Source: Geomicrobium sp. JCM 19039
GTDB taxonomy: Bacteria > Bacillota > Bacilli > Bacillales > Marinococcaceae
Assembly (NCBI RefSeq): GCF_000698145.1
Contig: NZ_BAXB01000001.1
Location: forward strand, 124,001-188,000
DNA length: 64,000 nt
Direction: 5' to 3'
The position numbers and the translations under genes are program-made. Shown here one piece after another: positions 8,781 to 16,909 of this stretch; the first letter of the stretch is position 1; the number at the start of each line of letters is the position of its first letter. The notes beneath the pieces were generated by a model, which saw nothing but the letters and a program-made list of their open reading frames with translations, searched no databases and was not told the DNA's origin.

Positions 8781-9134
8781 TTAGTCATATTGAAACGGTT
8801 GCTCGGACAATTCAAGTGTAACCGCAATTTTTCCGTCTTGATTGAGGCCTGCGAGAATGAATTGTCCGTTTTGATTTACTTCGTAGTGAGTGAGCCCCTC
8901 GCCGTAGATCCAGCCAATTGGCAGTTCTAAACCGACGCGGTAAGGACCATCGCCGCGTATTTTTCCTTGCTTGTACTGAACGTTGGCATTGCGAATGTAT
9001 GCACTTGCTGAGAAAAATGATTGATCAAAGTGCGAAGCATACGCGCCGTTCGTCGTTTCCAAGTGCAAGTAAAGATCTTTTTCAGCGTATTCTTCAATGA
9101 GACGCTGAACATCTTCAGCATTGATTGGTTTCAC
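8781..9134 (-). CDS. yojF: YojF family protein (DUF1806)
   Basis: A 117-residue protein with MKPINAEDVQRLIEEYAEKD at the start, then a beta-rich body with GPYRVGLELPIGWIYGEGLTH. This is the YojF/DUF1806 family, whose gene sits directly before yojG (bshB2) in Bacillus; no biochemical role is established that I know of, but the linkage suggests a role in bacillithiol metabolism or its regulation. The stop lies 13 bases before the bshB2 start, with the bshB2 ribosome site between them, so the pair is one transcript. Confidence 0.9.
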   Translation of the reverse strand: MKPINAEDVQRLIEEYAEKDLYLHLETTNGAYASHFDQSFFSASAYIRNANVQYKQGKIRGDGPYRVGLELPIGWIYGEGLTHYEVNQNGQFILAGLNQDGKIAVTLELSEQPFQYD

Positions 9135-9251
9135 AGTATTGCCTCCAGTCTAAACAGTTCTTTCGTGTATTATATACGTTGTGCGGACAAAATCCCAATT
9201 CTGAGCTTGAGATTTGTGTGATATAGTAAACGAACAGCGAAGATATGAGGG

Positions 9252-10019
9252 ATGTATGTGGATTTACAATTGTGGTCGTATCTCATTATATTTTTTGTCG
9301 GCATTGTAGCCGGGGTGATTAATACGGTTTCTGCTGGTGGGTCACTCCTAACGTTGCCGATGTTGATTTTTTTAGGATTGCCGTCATCGGAAGCGAACGG
9401 AACAAATCGAGTAGCCATCGTCGTGCAAAGCATCACATCGGTGTTAGCCTTTAGAAAGCGAGGGAAGCTTGAAACGAAAGTGAGTTCCCTCGTGGTATTG
9501 CCTGCAATCGTTGGATCCATTCTTGGATCGATGGCAGCGGTGAACATTAGTGATGGATTGTTTCAAATCATCTTAGCGATCACGATGGTCGTCACGATAT
9601 TTTTTATCGTTTGGGACCCGACAAAACGGTCAGGAAAAGAAATGAACCTCTCACTAAACCGTAAAGCGTTAGGCGCCTTGTTATTTTTAGCGATTGGGTT
9701 TTATGGTGGATTTATTCAAGTTGGTGCAGGGTTTTATATCGTACTTACAGCAATGTTTATTTTTCAATTGTCGTTTATTCATGCAAACAGTGTTAAGGTG
9801 TTAGTAACGGGTGCGTACATATTCGTCTCACTGCTCGTTTTTGGCTTAAATGGCGAAGTGAACTGGTGGCTCGGTCTCGTACTGGCATTAGGAAATGCAA
9901 CAGGCGCGTGGATTGGAAGCCAGATTATTATGAGTTCACAAACGAAATGGATTAAGTGGATTTTATTTGCTACGGTACTAGTAATGGCTGCACGTTTACT
10001 TTATGAAGCACTAGCTTAA
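9252..10019 (+). CDS. TauE/SafE family sulfite/anion exporter
   Basis: A 255-residue membrane protein of 8 predicted helices in two repeats. GVINTVSAGGSLLTLPMLIF and SEANGTNRVAI in the first half, with GFYGGFIQVGAGF in the second, are the paired signature of the TauE/SafE (DUF81) family, which exports sulfite, sulfoacetate or similar sulfur/organic anions. ATG 9252 is only a few bases from GAGGG; GTG at 9258 has better spacing and may be the true start. A second, divergent family member lies at 58389. The close DUF1992 gene downstream is probably on the same transcript. Confidence 0.85.
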   Translation: MYVDLQLWSYLIIFFVGIVAGVINTVSAGGSLLTLPMLIFLGLPSSEANGTNRVAIVVQSITSVLAFRKRGKLETKVSSLVVLPAIVGSILGSMAAVNISDGLFQIILAITMVVTIFFIVWDPTKRSGKEMNLSLNRKALGALLFLAIGFYGGFIQVGAGFYIVLTAMFIFQLSFIHANSVKVLVTGAYIFVSLLVFGLNGEVNWWLGLVLALGNATGAWIGSQIIMSSQTKWIKWILFATVLVMAARLLYEALA

Positions 10020-10034
10020 AAGTGGGGTGTACAG

Positions 10035-10403
10035 ATGTCGGATAAGTGGGATCGAAAAGTCGAATCTTCAATTCGCCAAGCAAAAGAGCAAGAAGATTTC
10101 CAAAAGCTAAAAGGGCACGGAAAACCATTGTCAGACGAGTATTTAAAGGGCGATACGTTAAATGGGATCTTGAAAAATGCCAACTATGTCCCGCCTTGGC
10201 TCGAGTTTCAACATGAGATTCGAGACGATATTAAAGCAGTCATTGACGAGCAGAAAATGCTCACGGAGTCGCAAAAGGAGCAGCGGCTTACCGAAGTGAA
10301 TGAGAAGATTAAAAAGTACAACCGAATGGTACCCGTTCCGTCACTGCAGAAGATGAGAATCTTCGCCGAGTCGATGGAACGTCAATATGAAAAATGGAAG
10401 TAG
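10035..10403 (+). CDS. DUF1992 (DnaJC28-like) protein
   Basis: A 122-residue charged helical protein. KVESSIRQAKEQEDFQKLKG followed by HGKPL and PWLEFQHEIRDDI match the DUF1992 family, named for a conserved domain of DnaJ homologue C28, although no J-domain is present. Role unknown. ATG 10035 follows GTGGGGTG weakly. It starts 15 bases after the exporter stop and ends at a strong terminator, so the two form one unit. Confidence 0.8.
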   Translation: MSDKWDRKVESSIRQAKEQEDFQKLKGHGKPLSDEYLKGDTLNGILKNANYVPPWLEFQHEIRDDIKAVIDEQKMLTESQKEQRLTEVNEKIKKYNRMVPVPSLQKMRIFAESMERQYEKWK

Positions 10404-10407
10404 ACGA

Positions 10408-10437
10408 GGCCGCCCGATACGTGGGCGGCCTTTTTTT
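10408..10437 (+). terminator. Rho-independent terminator
   Basis: GGCCGCCC/GGGCGGCC stem, 7-base loop, then seven Ts. Confidence 0.95.
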
Positions 10438-10515
10438 AGTGTTTATTCTAATCTGGAGTTTGCAAGGGATGATACGTTTCGTAGGCGTTAGACGAGCTTG
10501 AGTATAGATGACTGA

Positions 10516-11100
10516 AACTATACAGGATGAACTAAAGCAATTCGCTGAATCCTATGGTAGAGATCGCTATTTTTAGGTGAACACCTACATATTGACTACC
10601 TATGTTCGTCTTTTCATTTCTAAAGTTTCGGTGTGATCGTTGTTCATCCTTGAGATGGTTGCGGGGAAAAATAGAAACTTTTGCCGCAAGGTAAAAAGAC
10701 TTGAACAGTAGTCATCACCTGGCGCAAGGACCGTGACGACCCTGACTTTTTAAGTGACAATCCAGCCTCAAACAGTGTGCCTTAGGGCTCAACAGTCACT
10801 TATTTTTCTCTTTGTGACAGTTGACGAAGTATATGTGACAATCCATTTTAAAAATGGTGACTTTTCCTTGCTCAAGTGTCTCATAAAATCGTTTATGGGA
10901 CACTTGGAGTTCTTTCCCGAGCCAGTAGACAGCAAAGTGAACCGATGTCGCCTTCGTGCTCTGGAGTATAGAGAAAACACGGTGAGCGTACTTTGGTCAC
11001 CGATGTTGCACTTGTGCTCTGGAGTAAAAGCTTCTGCTCGTAGTGGAATGCAAGAACCAATAGTGCAAATTAAAAAAATCAAAAGTTTAACCTATATTGA
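10516..11100 (+). repeat. Non-coding structured repeat element, copy 2 (585 bp)
   Basis: A diverged direct copy of 46135-46716: shared blocks include CTGAATC and CTACMTATTGACT near the start, CACCTGGCRCAAG, GTGACAATCCAG, GTGACAGTTGAC, GAACCGATGTCGCC, GAAAACACGGTG and CACCGATGTTGC in the same order and at like spacing. Hairpins: CAACAGTCAC/GTGACAGTTG (10788-10824), CAAGTGTCTCATAAA/TTTATGGGACACTTG (about 10872-10906) and CGGTGA/TCACCG (about 10980-11002). A 27-bp internal direct repeat (CCGATGTCGCC.. and CCGATGTTGCA..) ends each time in GTGCTCTGGAGTA. The frames inside are not kept between copies, so it is not coding. Confidence 0.75.
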
Positions 11101-11184
11101 TGAAAAATTCTGTTGGCTTACAACAAATGCGACAAACTACGCCCGACACCTACCGTACAGTGCGTAAAAAATGATGCATCGAAT

Positions 11185-11496
11185 TCAGCGTAAAAGTACA
11201 AGAACGGTTGTGACAAGCTCCGTTCCAATCGGCAGCGCGCCCCACATAAGCAGTAAAGATGTGATGGTTAAGCTAAGCTTTAACGCTGGAGAATTACTCT
11301 TTACGATAGCTCTCACACCGTACAAGCTCAAACCAACTACCCATACAGCCATGATCAAGAAAAATTCCGGTGCGACAAAGGTTTCCGGACTGTTGCTCTC
11401 AGAAATAAACCCTGCAGCGAATCAAGAACTAAATAATAGTGAAACGGTGCCAGTAATGATGACGTTTATAATCATAATGATAATGATATGATACAT
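11185..11496 (-). pseudogene. Small membrane protein with in-frame TGA
   Basis: ATG at 11496 follows AAGGAGGGG at ideal spacing. The frame reads MYHIIIIMIINVIITGTVSL then LFSS, meets TGA at 11424-11422, and goes on in the same frame for 78 more residues with two further hydrophobic segments (FFLIMAVWVVGLSLYG and LTITSLLLMWGALPI) to a TGA at 11185. About 103 residues in all. The open, membrane-like reading past the TGA argues for a point-mutated or misread codon rather than two genes; leaky UGA reading, known in Bacillus, is possible. No family recognised. Confidence 0.5.
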
Positions 11497-11730
11497 TGTA
11501 ACCCCTCCTTCTGAATCGTAAAAATATATAATTTAGATTATTCCAAATCAACACGCAGAATGGAAGCCATGATGATGTAAGAGTACAAAGGCTGTGCATA
11601 GTTTTTGCCCACTTGCAACAATATATAGGTGCATCAACTTGTCTGTGGGTAGCGAAAAAGGTTGCTGTAGACCCACTCATATAGCGATTGCTACGATACA
11701 TATACATAGTCTGTTGGAGGAGGTTGACTG

Positions 11731-12605
11731 ATGGGACGATATGAACGATTGCGAGAAGGGGAGAAAGGCGCGTGGTTAAGCATTGCTACGTACCTCGGTC
11801 TAGCTGGTGTGAAACTCACAATTGGCTATATGTTTTTTTCTCAGGCGTTAATCGCAGATGGATATAATAATGCGGCAGATATCGTTGTATCGATTGCTGT
11901 TCTCGTTGGGCTTCGAATTTCGCAAAAGCTCCAGATCAGGACCATCCTTACGGGCATTTTCGCGCTGAGAGCATTGCAGCACTGCTTGCAGCGTTTATCA
12001 TTATGGTTGTTGGCTTCCAAGTATTATGGGGGGCAGGAACCTCATTGTTTGGAGAAACGAGGACTGAATCACCGAATCTGATTGCGGCCTGGGTAGCGAT
12101 CGGAGCTGCAACGATAATGTTTGCAGTATCGTGGTATAACAAACGTCTCGCCAAGAAGATTAATAGCCAAGGGTTACTTGCTGTATCAAAAGACAACCGA
12201 GTGGATGCGTTTGTAAGCGTTGGGGCATTTATCGGAATTATTGCGGCGTATTTTCACTTAGGATGGGTCGATTCATTAGCTGCACTCATCATCGGTCTTG
12301 TGATTTGTTATACAGCTTGGCACATTTTTCGAGATGCGGCACACTCACTATCGGATGGGTTTCATGAAGAGGATTTAACGCCGTACCGTGCGACAATTGA
12401 AGAATTAGAACATGTACATGGATTGAAGATGATACGGGCACGAAAGCAAGGTAGCTCGATCCACGCTGATGTCGTTATTGAGGTCGAACCCCACCTTAGT
12501 GTAGAAGATAGTCATGAAATTGCAACTCAGATTGAAAACAACCTTAAAAATGAACATGAAATTGATCATACAAATGTGCATGTCGAACCTAAACGTAAAA
12601 AGTAA
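11731..12605 (+). pseudogene. Cation diffusion facilitator (frameshifted)
   Basis: Two overlapping frames make one CDF transporter of about 291 residues. The first (from ATG 11731, behind GGAGGAGG) holds TM1-2 with ADGYNNAADI, the metal-site D-x3-D equivalent; one extra A in CAAAAG near 11926 continues it as KAPDQDHPYGHFRAESIAAL, the family hallmark after TM2, and on through KDNRVDAFVSVG (second metal site, D-x3-D) to the cytoplasmic domain with HADVVIEVEP. CDF proteins export Zn, Co, Fe, Mn or Cd in exchange for protons. The N-terminal site reads D-x3-D, commoner in Mn/Fe than in Zn (H-x3-D) exporters. Confidence 0.85.
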
Positions 12606-12607
12606 TG

Positions 12608-12921
12608 AATCCAGGGGTATGTAAAAAATATAAGCGGATACAGGGCAAGGATGTAAGTGTTTACAGCAAGATTCGCATGTTTACAACTTCACAAACATGT
12701 GAGAAAATGTCGCTTGTGCTCATTGACATTTGGAAAGATTTGTCGAATATAGGTTTAAAGTCGGTTGAAAAAAGGGAAACACCTATAACTGTTGCTTAAT
12801 ACTTTTACGTAAAAAGGAGAGGATATGAACGACACGCTAGTTTGGGTTGTACATAATTTACCGTCTTTTTCAATCCAAATTGGTTAATAATATTCCAAAG
12901 ACGATTTAGAGGAGGTTTATT
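12608..12921 (+). other. Intergenic region before the BCCT gene
   Basis: About 310 bases. A 64-codon frame begins in the CDF stop but has no ribosome site. A 20-codon frame (see 12825) has one. No terminator after the CDF gene was found, so read-through into the BCCT gene is possible. Confidence 0.5.
12825..12887 (+). CDS. Possible 20-residue leader peptide
   Basis: MNDTLVWVVHNLPSFSIQIG preceded by AAAAAGGAGAGGAT, as good a ribosome site as any gene here, and 35 bases upstream of the BCCT start. It could be a translated leader or chance. No homologue is known to me. Confidence 0.25.
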   Translation: MNDTLVWVVHNLPSFSIQIG

Positions 12922-14640
12922 GTGAAAAATAACAAATTAAGTATTGTCTTTTGGGTCTCTCTAGCTATTGCGGGCGTTTTTATTCTTTGGGGAGTTTTTC
13001 TTCCTGGCAATGTAGAGACAGTATTAGGATTTATTGATGGATTTTTAGCGAACAACTTTGGTTGGGTGTATATTATTGCAACAACCTTGTTTGTGTTACT
13101 CGCCTTGTTTCTCATATTTGGACCTTACGGGCGCATTCGATTAGGAAAGCCTGATGAAAGGCCGGAATACAGTTACTTTACATGGTTTGCTTTTCTGTTT
13201 ACAGCAGGAATGGGTGTTGGCTTGGTGTTTTTTGGAATATCAGAACCGCTCACACATTATCACAATCCACCAGTAGTTGACCCGGGTACGGCTGCGGCTT
13301 TTGAGGAATCCACAAGATATACGCTGTTTCATTGGGGTTTTCATCCTTGGGCTACATACGCCATCGTTGCACTAACCCTAGCGTACTTTAAGTTTCGCCA
13401 CCAAGCACCGGCGTTAATCAGCTCAGCGTTCACACCCCTCATTGGGCATCGAGCTCAAGGTGGCCTTGGACATAGTATTGATGTACTTGCTGTGTTTGCG
13501 ACAATTTTCGGTATTGCAACGTCTCTTGGTTTGGGTGCATCGCAAATTACTGCAGGTCTAAGTTACACGTTTGATGGGATTAGTAATACGACAGCAACGA
13601 CGATGATCGTAATTGCTGTAGTTACTGTTATCTTTATCATTTCCGCTTCAACGGGTGTTGATCGAGGCATTCGATATTTAAGTTGGATGAACATCGTTGT
13701 AGCAATTGCACTTATGTTCTTTGTATTCATTCTCGGTTCAACTGTGCAAATGATAGAGTCCCTTACAACAAACCTAGGTACTTACATCCAGAATATACCG
13801 CAAATGACCTTAGGTATGAATGCATTTGAAGGTGACCGTGAGTTCTTAAATGATTGGACTTTGTTTTATTGGGCCTGGTGGATCGGTTGGTCTCCGTTTG
13901 TAGGTACATTTATTGCTCGTGTATCTAGAGGCCGTACAATTCGAGAGTTTGTCATTGGTGTTACAGCAGTACCAGTATTGTTTAGTGCAGTATGGTTCTC
14001 TATTTTCGGTGTTGCCGGTATTGAGATGGATAATGCACTCGGTGGCGGTTTGTATGAAATCGTTAGTGAACAAGGAAACGAAGTTGCCTTATTTGCTTTC
14101 CTAGAGCAGTATCCTTGGAGCCCTGTCATTATGGGTATAGCAATTCTTCTAATTTCTTCATTCTTTATTACTTCAGCCGATGCGGCAACGTTCGTATTGG
14201 GAATGTTAACGACCGGTGGTCGGCTAAACCCACAAGTGAAGATTAAAGTCATCTGGGGTGTGATCCTTTCTGCGACAGCAGCGGCATTGCTTCTGTCAGG
14301 TGGATTGCAAGCGTTAGAGATGGCGATGTTGATTGCCGCGTTCCCGTTCACCTTTGTCGTTTTGTTCATGGCGATATCCTTACTCAAAGCGTTAAGTGGC
14401 GAGTACGACATCTTAAGGTTGGAGAGCAAGCATAAAGAATATGAACCGTCATTCCTTAAAGAATCGAAGGCAGAGCTTAAAGAAAAGCGTGAAGAATTTG
14501 AGCAAGGAATGCCAGATGAGTTAATTGATGATACGGAAGAAACATACGAAGAAACAATTGAAGAAGAAACAAATGAAGAAGAAACAAATGAAGAAGAAAC
14601 AAATGAAGAAACAAATGAAGAAACAAAAGATAACAAGTAA
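12922..14640 (+). CDS. BCCT family betaine/choline/carnitine transporter
   Basis: A 572-residue, 12-helix sodium-coupled carrier for compatible solutes such as glycine betaine. The family signature around TM8 is FYWAWWIGWSPFVGTF then IARVSRGRTIREF; the glycine-rich TM3 stretch AGMGVGLVFFGISEP is also present. GTG 12922 follows AGAGGAGG. The cytoplasmic tail after about residue 500 is unusual: a charged helix (ESKAELKEKREEFEQG) and then an almost pure Glu/Thr/Asn repeat to the end. BCCT C-termini sense osmotic state in the BetP group, so the tail may tune activation; that is inference. Bacillus OpuD is about 60 residues shorter. Confidence 0.92.
   Translation: MKNNKLSIVFWVSLAIAGVFILWGVFLPGNVETVLGFIDGFLANNFGWVYIIATTLFVLLALFLIFGPYGRIRLGKPDERPEYSYFTWFAFLFTAGMGVGLVFFGISEPLTHYHNPPVVDPGTAAAFEESTRYTLFHWGFHPWATYAIVALTLAYFKFRHQAPALISSAFTPLIGHRAQGGLGHSIDVLAVFATIFGIATSLGLGASQITAGLSYTFDGISNTTATTMIVIAVVTVIFIISASTGVDRGIRYLSWMNIVVAIALMFFVFILGSTVQMIESLTTNLGTYIQNIPQMTLGMNAFEGDREFLNDWTLFYWAWWIGWSPFVGTFIARVSRGRTIREFVIGVTAVPVLFSAVWFSIFGVAGIEMDNALGGGLYEIVSEQGNEVALFAFLEQYPWSPVIMGIAILLISSFFITSADAATFVLGMLTTGGRLNPQVKIKVIWGVILSATAAALLLSGGLQALEMAMLIAAFPFTFVVLFMAISLLKALSGEYDILRLESKHKEYEPSFLKESKAELKEKREEFEQGMPDELIDDTEETYEETIEEETNEEETNEEETNEETNEETKDNK
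14538..14636 (+). repeat. In-frame tandem repeat in the BCCT gene
   Basis: Units of GAAGAAGAAACAAAT (15 bp, EEETN) repeated three times, then 12-bp GAAGAAACAAAT (EETN) units. All unit lengths keep the frame, so copy changes would alter the length of the acidic tail only. Confidence 0.85.
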
Positions 14641-14652
14641 CTTCATTGGAGT

Positions 14653-14689
14653 GGAGAAAGGTGAGTCATCACCGTTTCTCCATTTTTTT
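14653..14689 (+). terminator. Terminator after the BCCT gene
   Basis: GGAGAAAGGTGA paired with TCACC-G-TTTCTCC (one bulge), then ATTTTTTT. Confidence 0.85.
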
Positions 14690-14771
14690 ATTAATATTTT
14701 TTTGGAATATATGTAACCAATAACTGGGAAGAGCGACTGATCCAATAGGAAGAATAAAGGAGCTCTGACGG

Positions 14772-14900
14772 ATGAGAAAGAATAAATGGTTCATTGCATT
14801 TTCTTTGCTAATTGCAATGGCGGCCAGTTGCAGTGTAGAAGCAAATCAAAACCATGTGAATAACAAGCAACCATCCGAAGTTATTGAATTAAAACAATAA
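14772..14900 (+). CDS. Small lipoprotein (42 residues)
   Basis: Reads MRKNKWFIAFSLLIAM followed by AASC: a short basic start, a hydrophobic core and a lipobox ending in Cys20, then only 23 polar residues rich in Asn, Gln and Glu. AAAGGAG lies about 10 bases before the ATG. It should be a membrane-anchored lipopeptide outside the cell. It lies alone between the BCCT terminator and threonine synthase. No family recognised; small lipoproteins of this kind are often missed in annotation. Confidence 0.6.
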   Translation: MRKNKWFIAFSLLIAMAASCSVEANQNHVNNKQPSEVIELKQ

Positions 14901-14988
14901 TCCAATTCAGAAAATATCCATTGCTTTATAAGACAACCTTTCTTATGCTAGAAAGAACTAGCAAAAGCAAAGGTGGCGTCTGTTCAAC

Positions 14989-16242
14989 ATGAAATTACAA
15001 TGTGTCGACTGCGGGAATACATACTCAGTGAATAACTTTCAATACCAATGTGAATGTGGAGGGCTTTTTGACATCGTTCACAACTTTGAAGGTGTGGATG
15101 CAGAAAAGTTAAAACATACGTTCCACGAACGGTTAGCTGAGCGAATGACGCCATTAGCAAGCGGTGTGTGGCGCTACAAAGAACTGATCTTCCCTGAAGT
15201 ACAAGAAGAGCACATGGTGACGAAGTACGAAGGGAATACCGGGTTATATCATTCCGCACAGGTGCGTTCGTACACAGGAATGAAAGAGAGCGTCTTGCTT
15301 AAAGCTCAAAGTGAAAATCCTAGTGGTTCCTTTAAAGATAATGGCATGGCGGTTGCAGTTTCTCACGGAAGAAGCCTTGGATATAATAAATTTACATGTA
15401 CGTCTACAGGGAATACTTCATCATCGCTTGCGATGTACAGTTCAATGGCTGGGTGTAAATCATACGTGTTCGTCCCAAATAAGAACATCTCGATGAACAA
15501 AGTGATGCAAACGATCGCTTACGGGGCAAAAGTATTTAGCACTGATGGTAAGTACGATGAAGGTATTGAGTTTTTGCAGCAATACAGTGAGGAACTTGGT
15601 CTTTATGTTTGCAACTCCATTAATCCGTTCCGCATCGAGGGCCAAAAAAGCATCGTCTTTGAGCTCGCCCAATATTTAGATTGGAAGTTGCCTGACTGGA
15701 TCATTGTTCCAGGCGGAGCACTTAGCAATAGTACAGCTCTTGGGAAAGGCTTGCAAGACTTATACGAGCTAGGGTTTATCGACAAACTTCCACGAGTGGC
15801 GATCGTGCAAGCCGAGGGGGCAAGCCCTTTTCACCGAATGATGGCGACAGGCTCGCCGTATGAGCCTGAACGTGAGCCAAATACCGTTGCCAGTGCGTTA
15901 AATATTGGCAACCCGCCGAGCTGGAAAAAAGCAGCGCGGGTGTTAAAGGAAACTGACGGAGTGACCGTTGCAGTGACCGACGAAGAAATCCTAAATGCAA
16001 AAGCTGTCATTGACCAAAGTGGTATAGGGTGCGAACCCGCATCTGCTGCGACAGTTGCCGGTCTAAAAAAGCTCGTCGATAACCAAACTATTGATAAAGA
16101 AGAGCAGGCATTATGTATACTAACTGGAAATATGTTGAAAGATACAGACGTCTTAAAGAAATATCATACCGAACAACATGTGTTTAGTAACCCAATTGTT
16201 AAGACGCTACTTACAAAAGAAGAAATCGCAACAGAGCTATAG
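14989..16242 (+). CDS. thrC: Threonine synthase
   Basis: 417 residues, PLP-dependent; converts O-phosphohomoserine to threonine and phosphate. NPSGSFKDNGM near residue 110 carries the Schiff-base lysine, TSTGNTSSSLA is the phosphate/substrate loop and IVPGGALSN the PLP phosphate cradle. The N-terminus bears a zinc-ribbon-like CVDCG ... CECGG (residues 5-24), as in the shorter threonine synthases of Archaea, Bacillus and Actinobacteria rather than the long E. coli type. No hom or thrB is adjacent, so it is detached from the usual hom-thrC-thrB operon; it could be a second copy. A closely related PLP lyase cannot be excluded. Confidence 0.85.
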   Translation: MKLQCVDCGNTYSVNNFQYQCECGGLFDIVHNFEGVDAEKLKHTFHERLAERMTPLASGVWRYKELIFPEVQEEHMVTKYEGNTGLYHSAQVRSYTGMKESVLLKAQSENPSGSFKDNGMAVAVSHGRSLGYNKFTCTSTGNTSSSLAMYSSMAGCKSYVFVPNKNISMNKVMQTIAYGAKVFSTDGKYDEGIEFLQQYSEELGLYVCNSINPFRIEGQKSIVFELAQYLDWKLPDWIIVPGGALSNSTALGKGLQDLYELGFIDKLPRVAIVQAEGASPFHRMMATGSPYEPEREPNTVASALNIGNPPSWKKAARVLKETDGVTVAVTDEEILNAKAVIDQSGIGCEPASAATVAGLKKLVDNQTIDKEEQALCILTGNMLKDTDVLKKYHTEQHVFSNPIVKTLLTKEEIATEL

Positions 16243-16254
16243 AGAGGTGAATCA

Positions 16255-16706
16255 ATGGTGGTTGAACAATTTTGGAACGAGTACAAGAAGCAAAACCGAA
16301 TGCGCCTGAACACCCTCCAGAGGCATGGAGCTTTGGCAGTGGGGCGGATATGGCCAATGAATTATTAGAACTTGCACTTACAGGCAGAAAGACAGCAACT
16401 TGCTCACTTCATGCTTTGTATGAAATTGACGATGAGGCGATTCCAGAAGTGGGTGGCTACAACATTATTCTTGATGGAGCGGGTGAGCCTACAGCGATTA
16501 CTCGCCAGACATCTGTTGAAATCATCCCATTTAACGAAGTTGGCGAAGATTTTGCCCGAGCAGAAGGAGAAGGCGATCTAAGTTACTCGTATTGGCATGA
16601 TGGACATGTTCGATACTTTTCTGAGCTACTAGAAACGTATGGTCGAACGTTTGACCCAACAATGTTACTCGTTTGTGAACGATTTGAGCTGTGTATGACT
16701 AGGTAA
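16255..16706 (+). pseudogene. ASCH domain protein (N-terminal frameshift)
   Basis: ATG 16255 behind AGAGGTG reads MVVEQFWNEYKK, then leaves frame; one extra A in AAGAAG near 16291 restores KAKPNAPEHPPEAWSFGSG and runs to 16706. The restored protein is about 150 residues. AWSFG, GRKTATCSL and SYWHDGHVRYF are ASCH-domain landmarks. This PUA-related fold binds RNA or nucleotides; the bacterial ~145-residue type (YqfB-like group) includes amidohydrolases of modified cytidine, but the role here is not fixed. Starts 13 bases after thrC and shares its transcript. Confidence 0.75.
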
Positions 16707-16713
16707 GATCATT

Positions 16714-16747
16714 AGCGTTGCAAGGTCCCCCCTTGTGGCGCTTTTTT
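16714..16747 (+). terminator. Terminator after thrC-ASCH
   Basis: AGCGTTGCAAGG paired with CCTTGTGGCGCT (wobble near the base), then TTTTTT. Confidence 0.8.
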
Positions 16748-16909
16748 ATGTACTTTTTATTTTATTTGTTGGAAGTTGGGTCTTAAGTCATCGTTATCAC
16801 AGAAATTTTATGCTATTCAGAAAAATACTAGACAGTTGAACCGACTTCCTGTACTATACTTTTTAAAGTTAGTGTTAAAAGATCGGGAAAGGGGTGGATA
16901 CGTGTTCGC

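Noticed and set aside
10789-11082. 97-codon leftward frame in the 10.5-11.1 kb element
   Set aside because: The sister element at 46135-46716 does not keep this frame open; conservation follows hairpins, not codons.
12605-12799. 64-codon frame starting in the CDF stop
   Set aside because: No ribosome site and no recognisable sequence; treated as chance.
13866-14636. 256-codon leftward frame inside the BCCT gene, rich in Ser and Val
   Set aside because: Antisense shadow of the transporter and its Glu/Thr/Asn repeat; no ribosome site.
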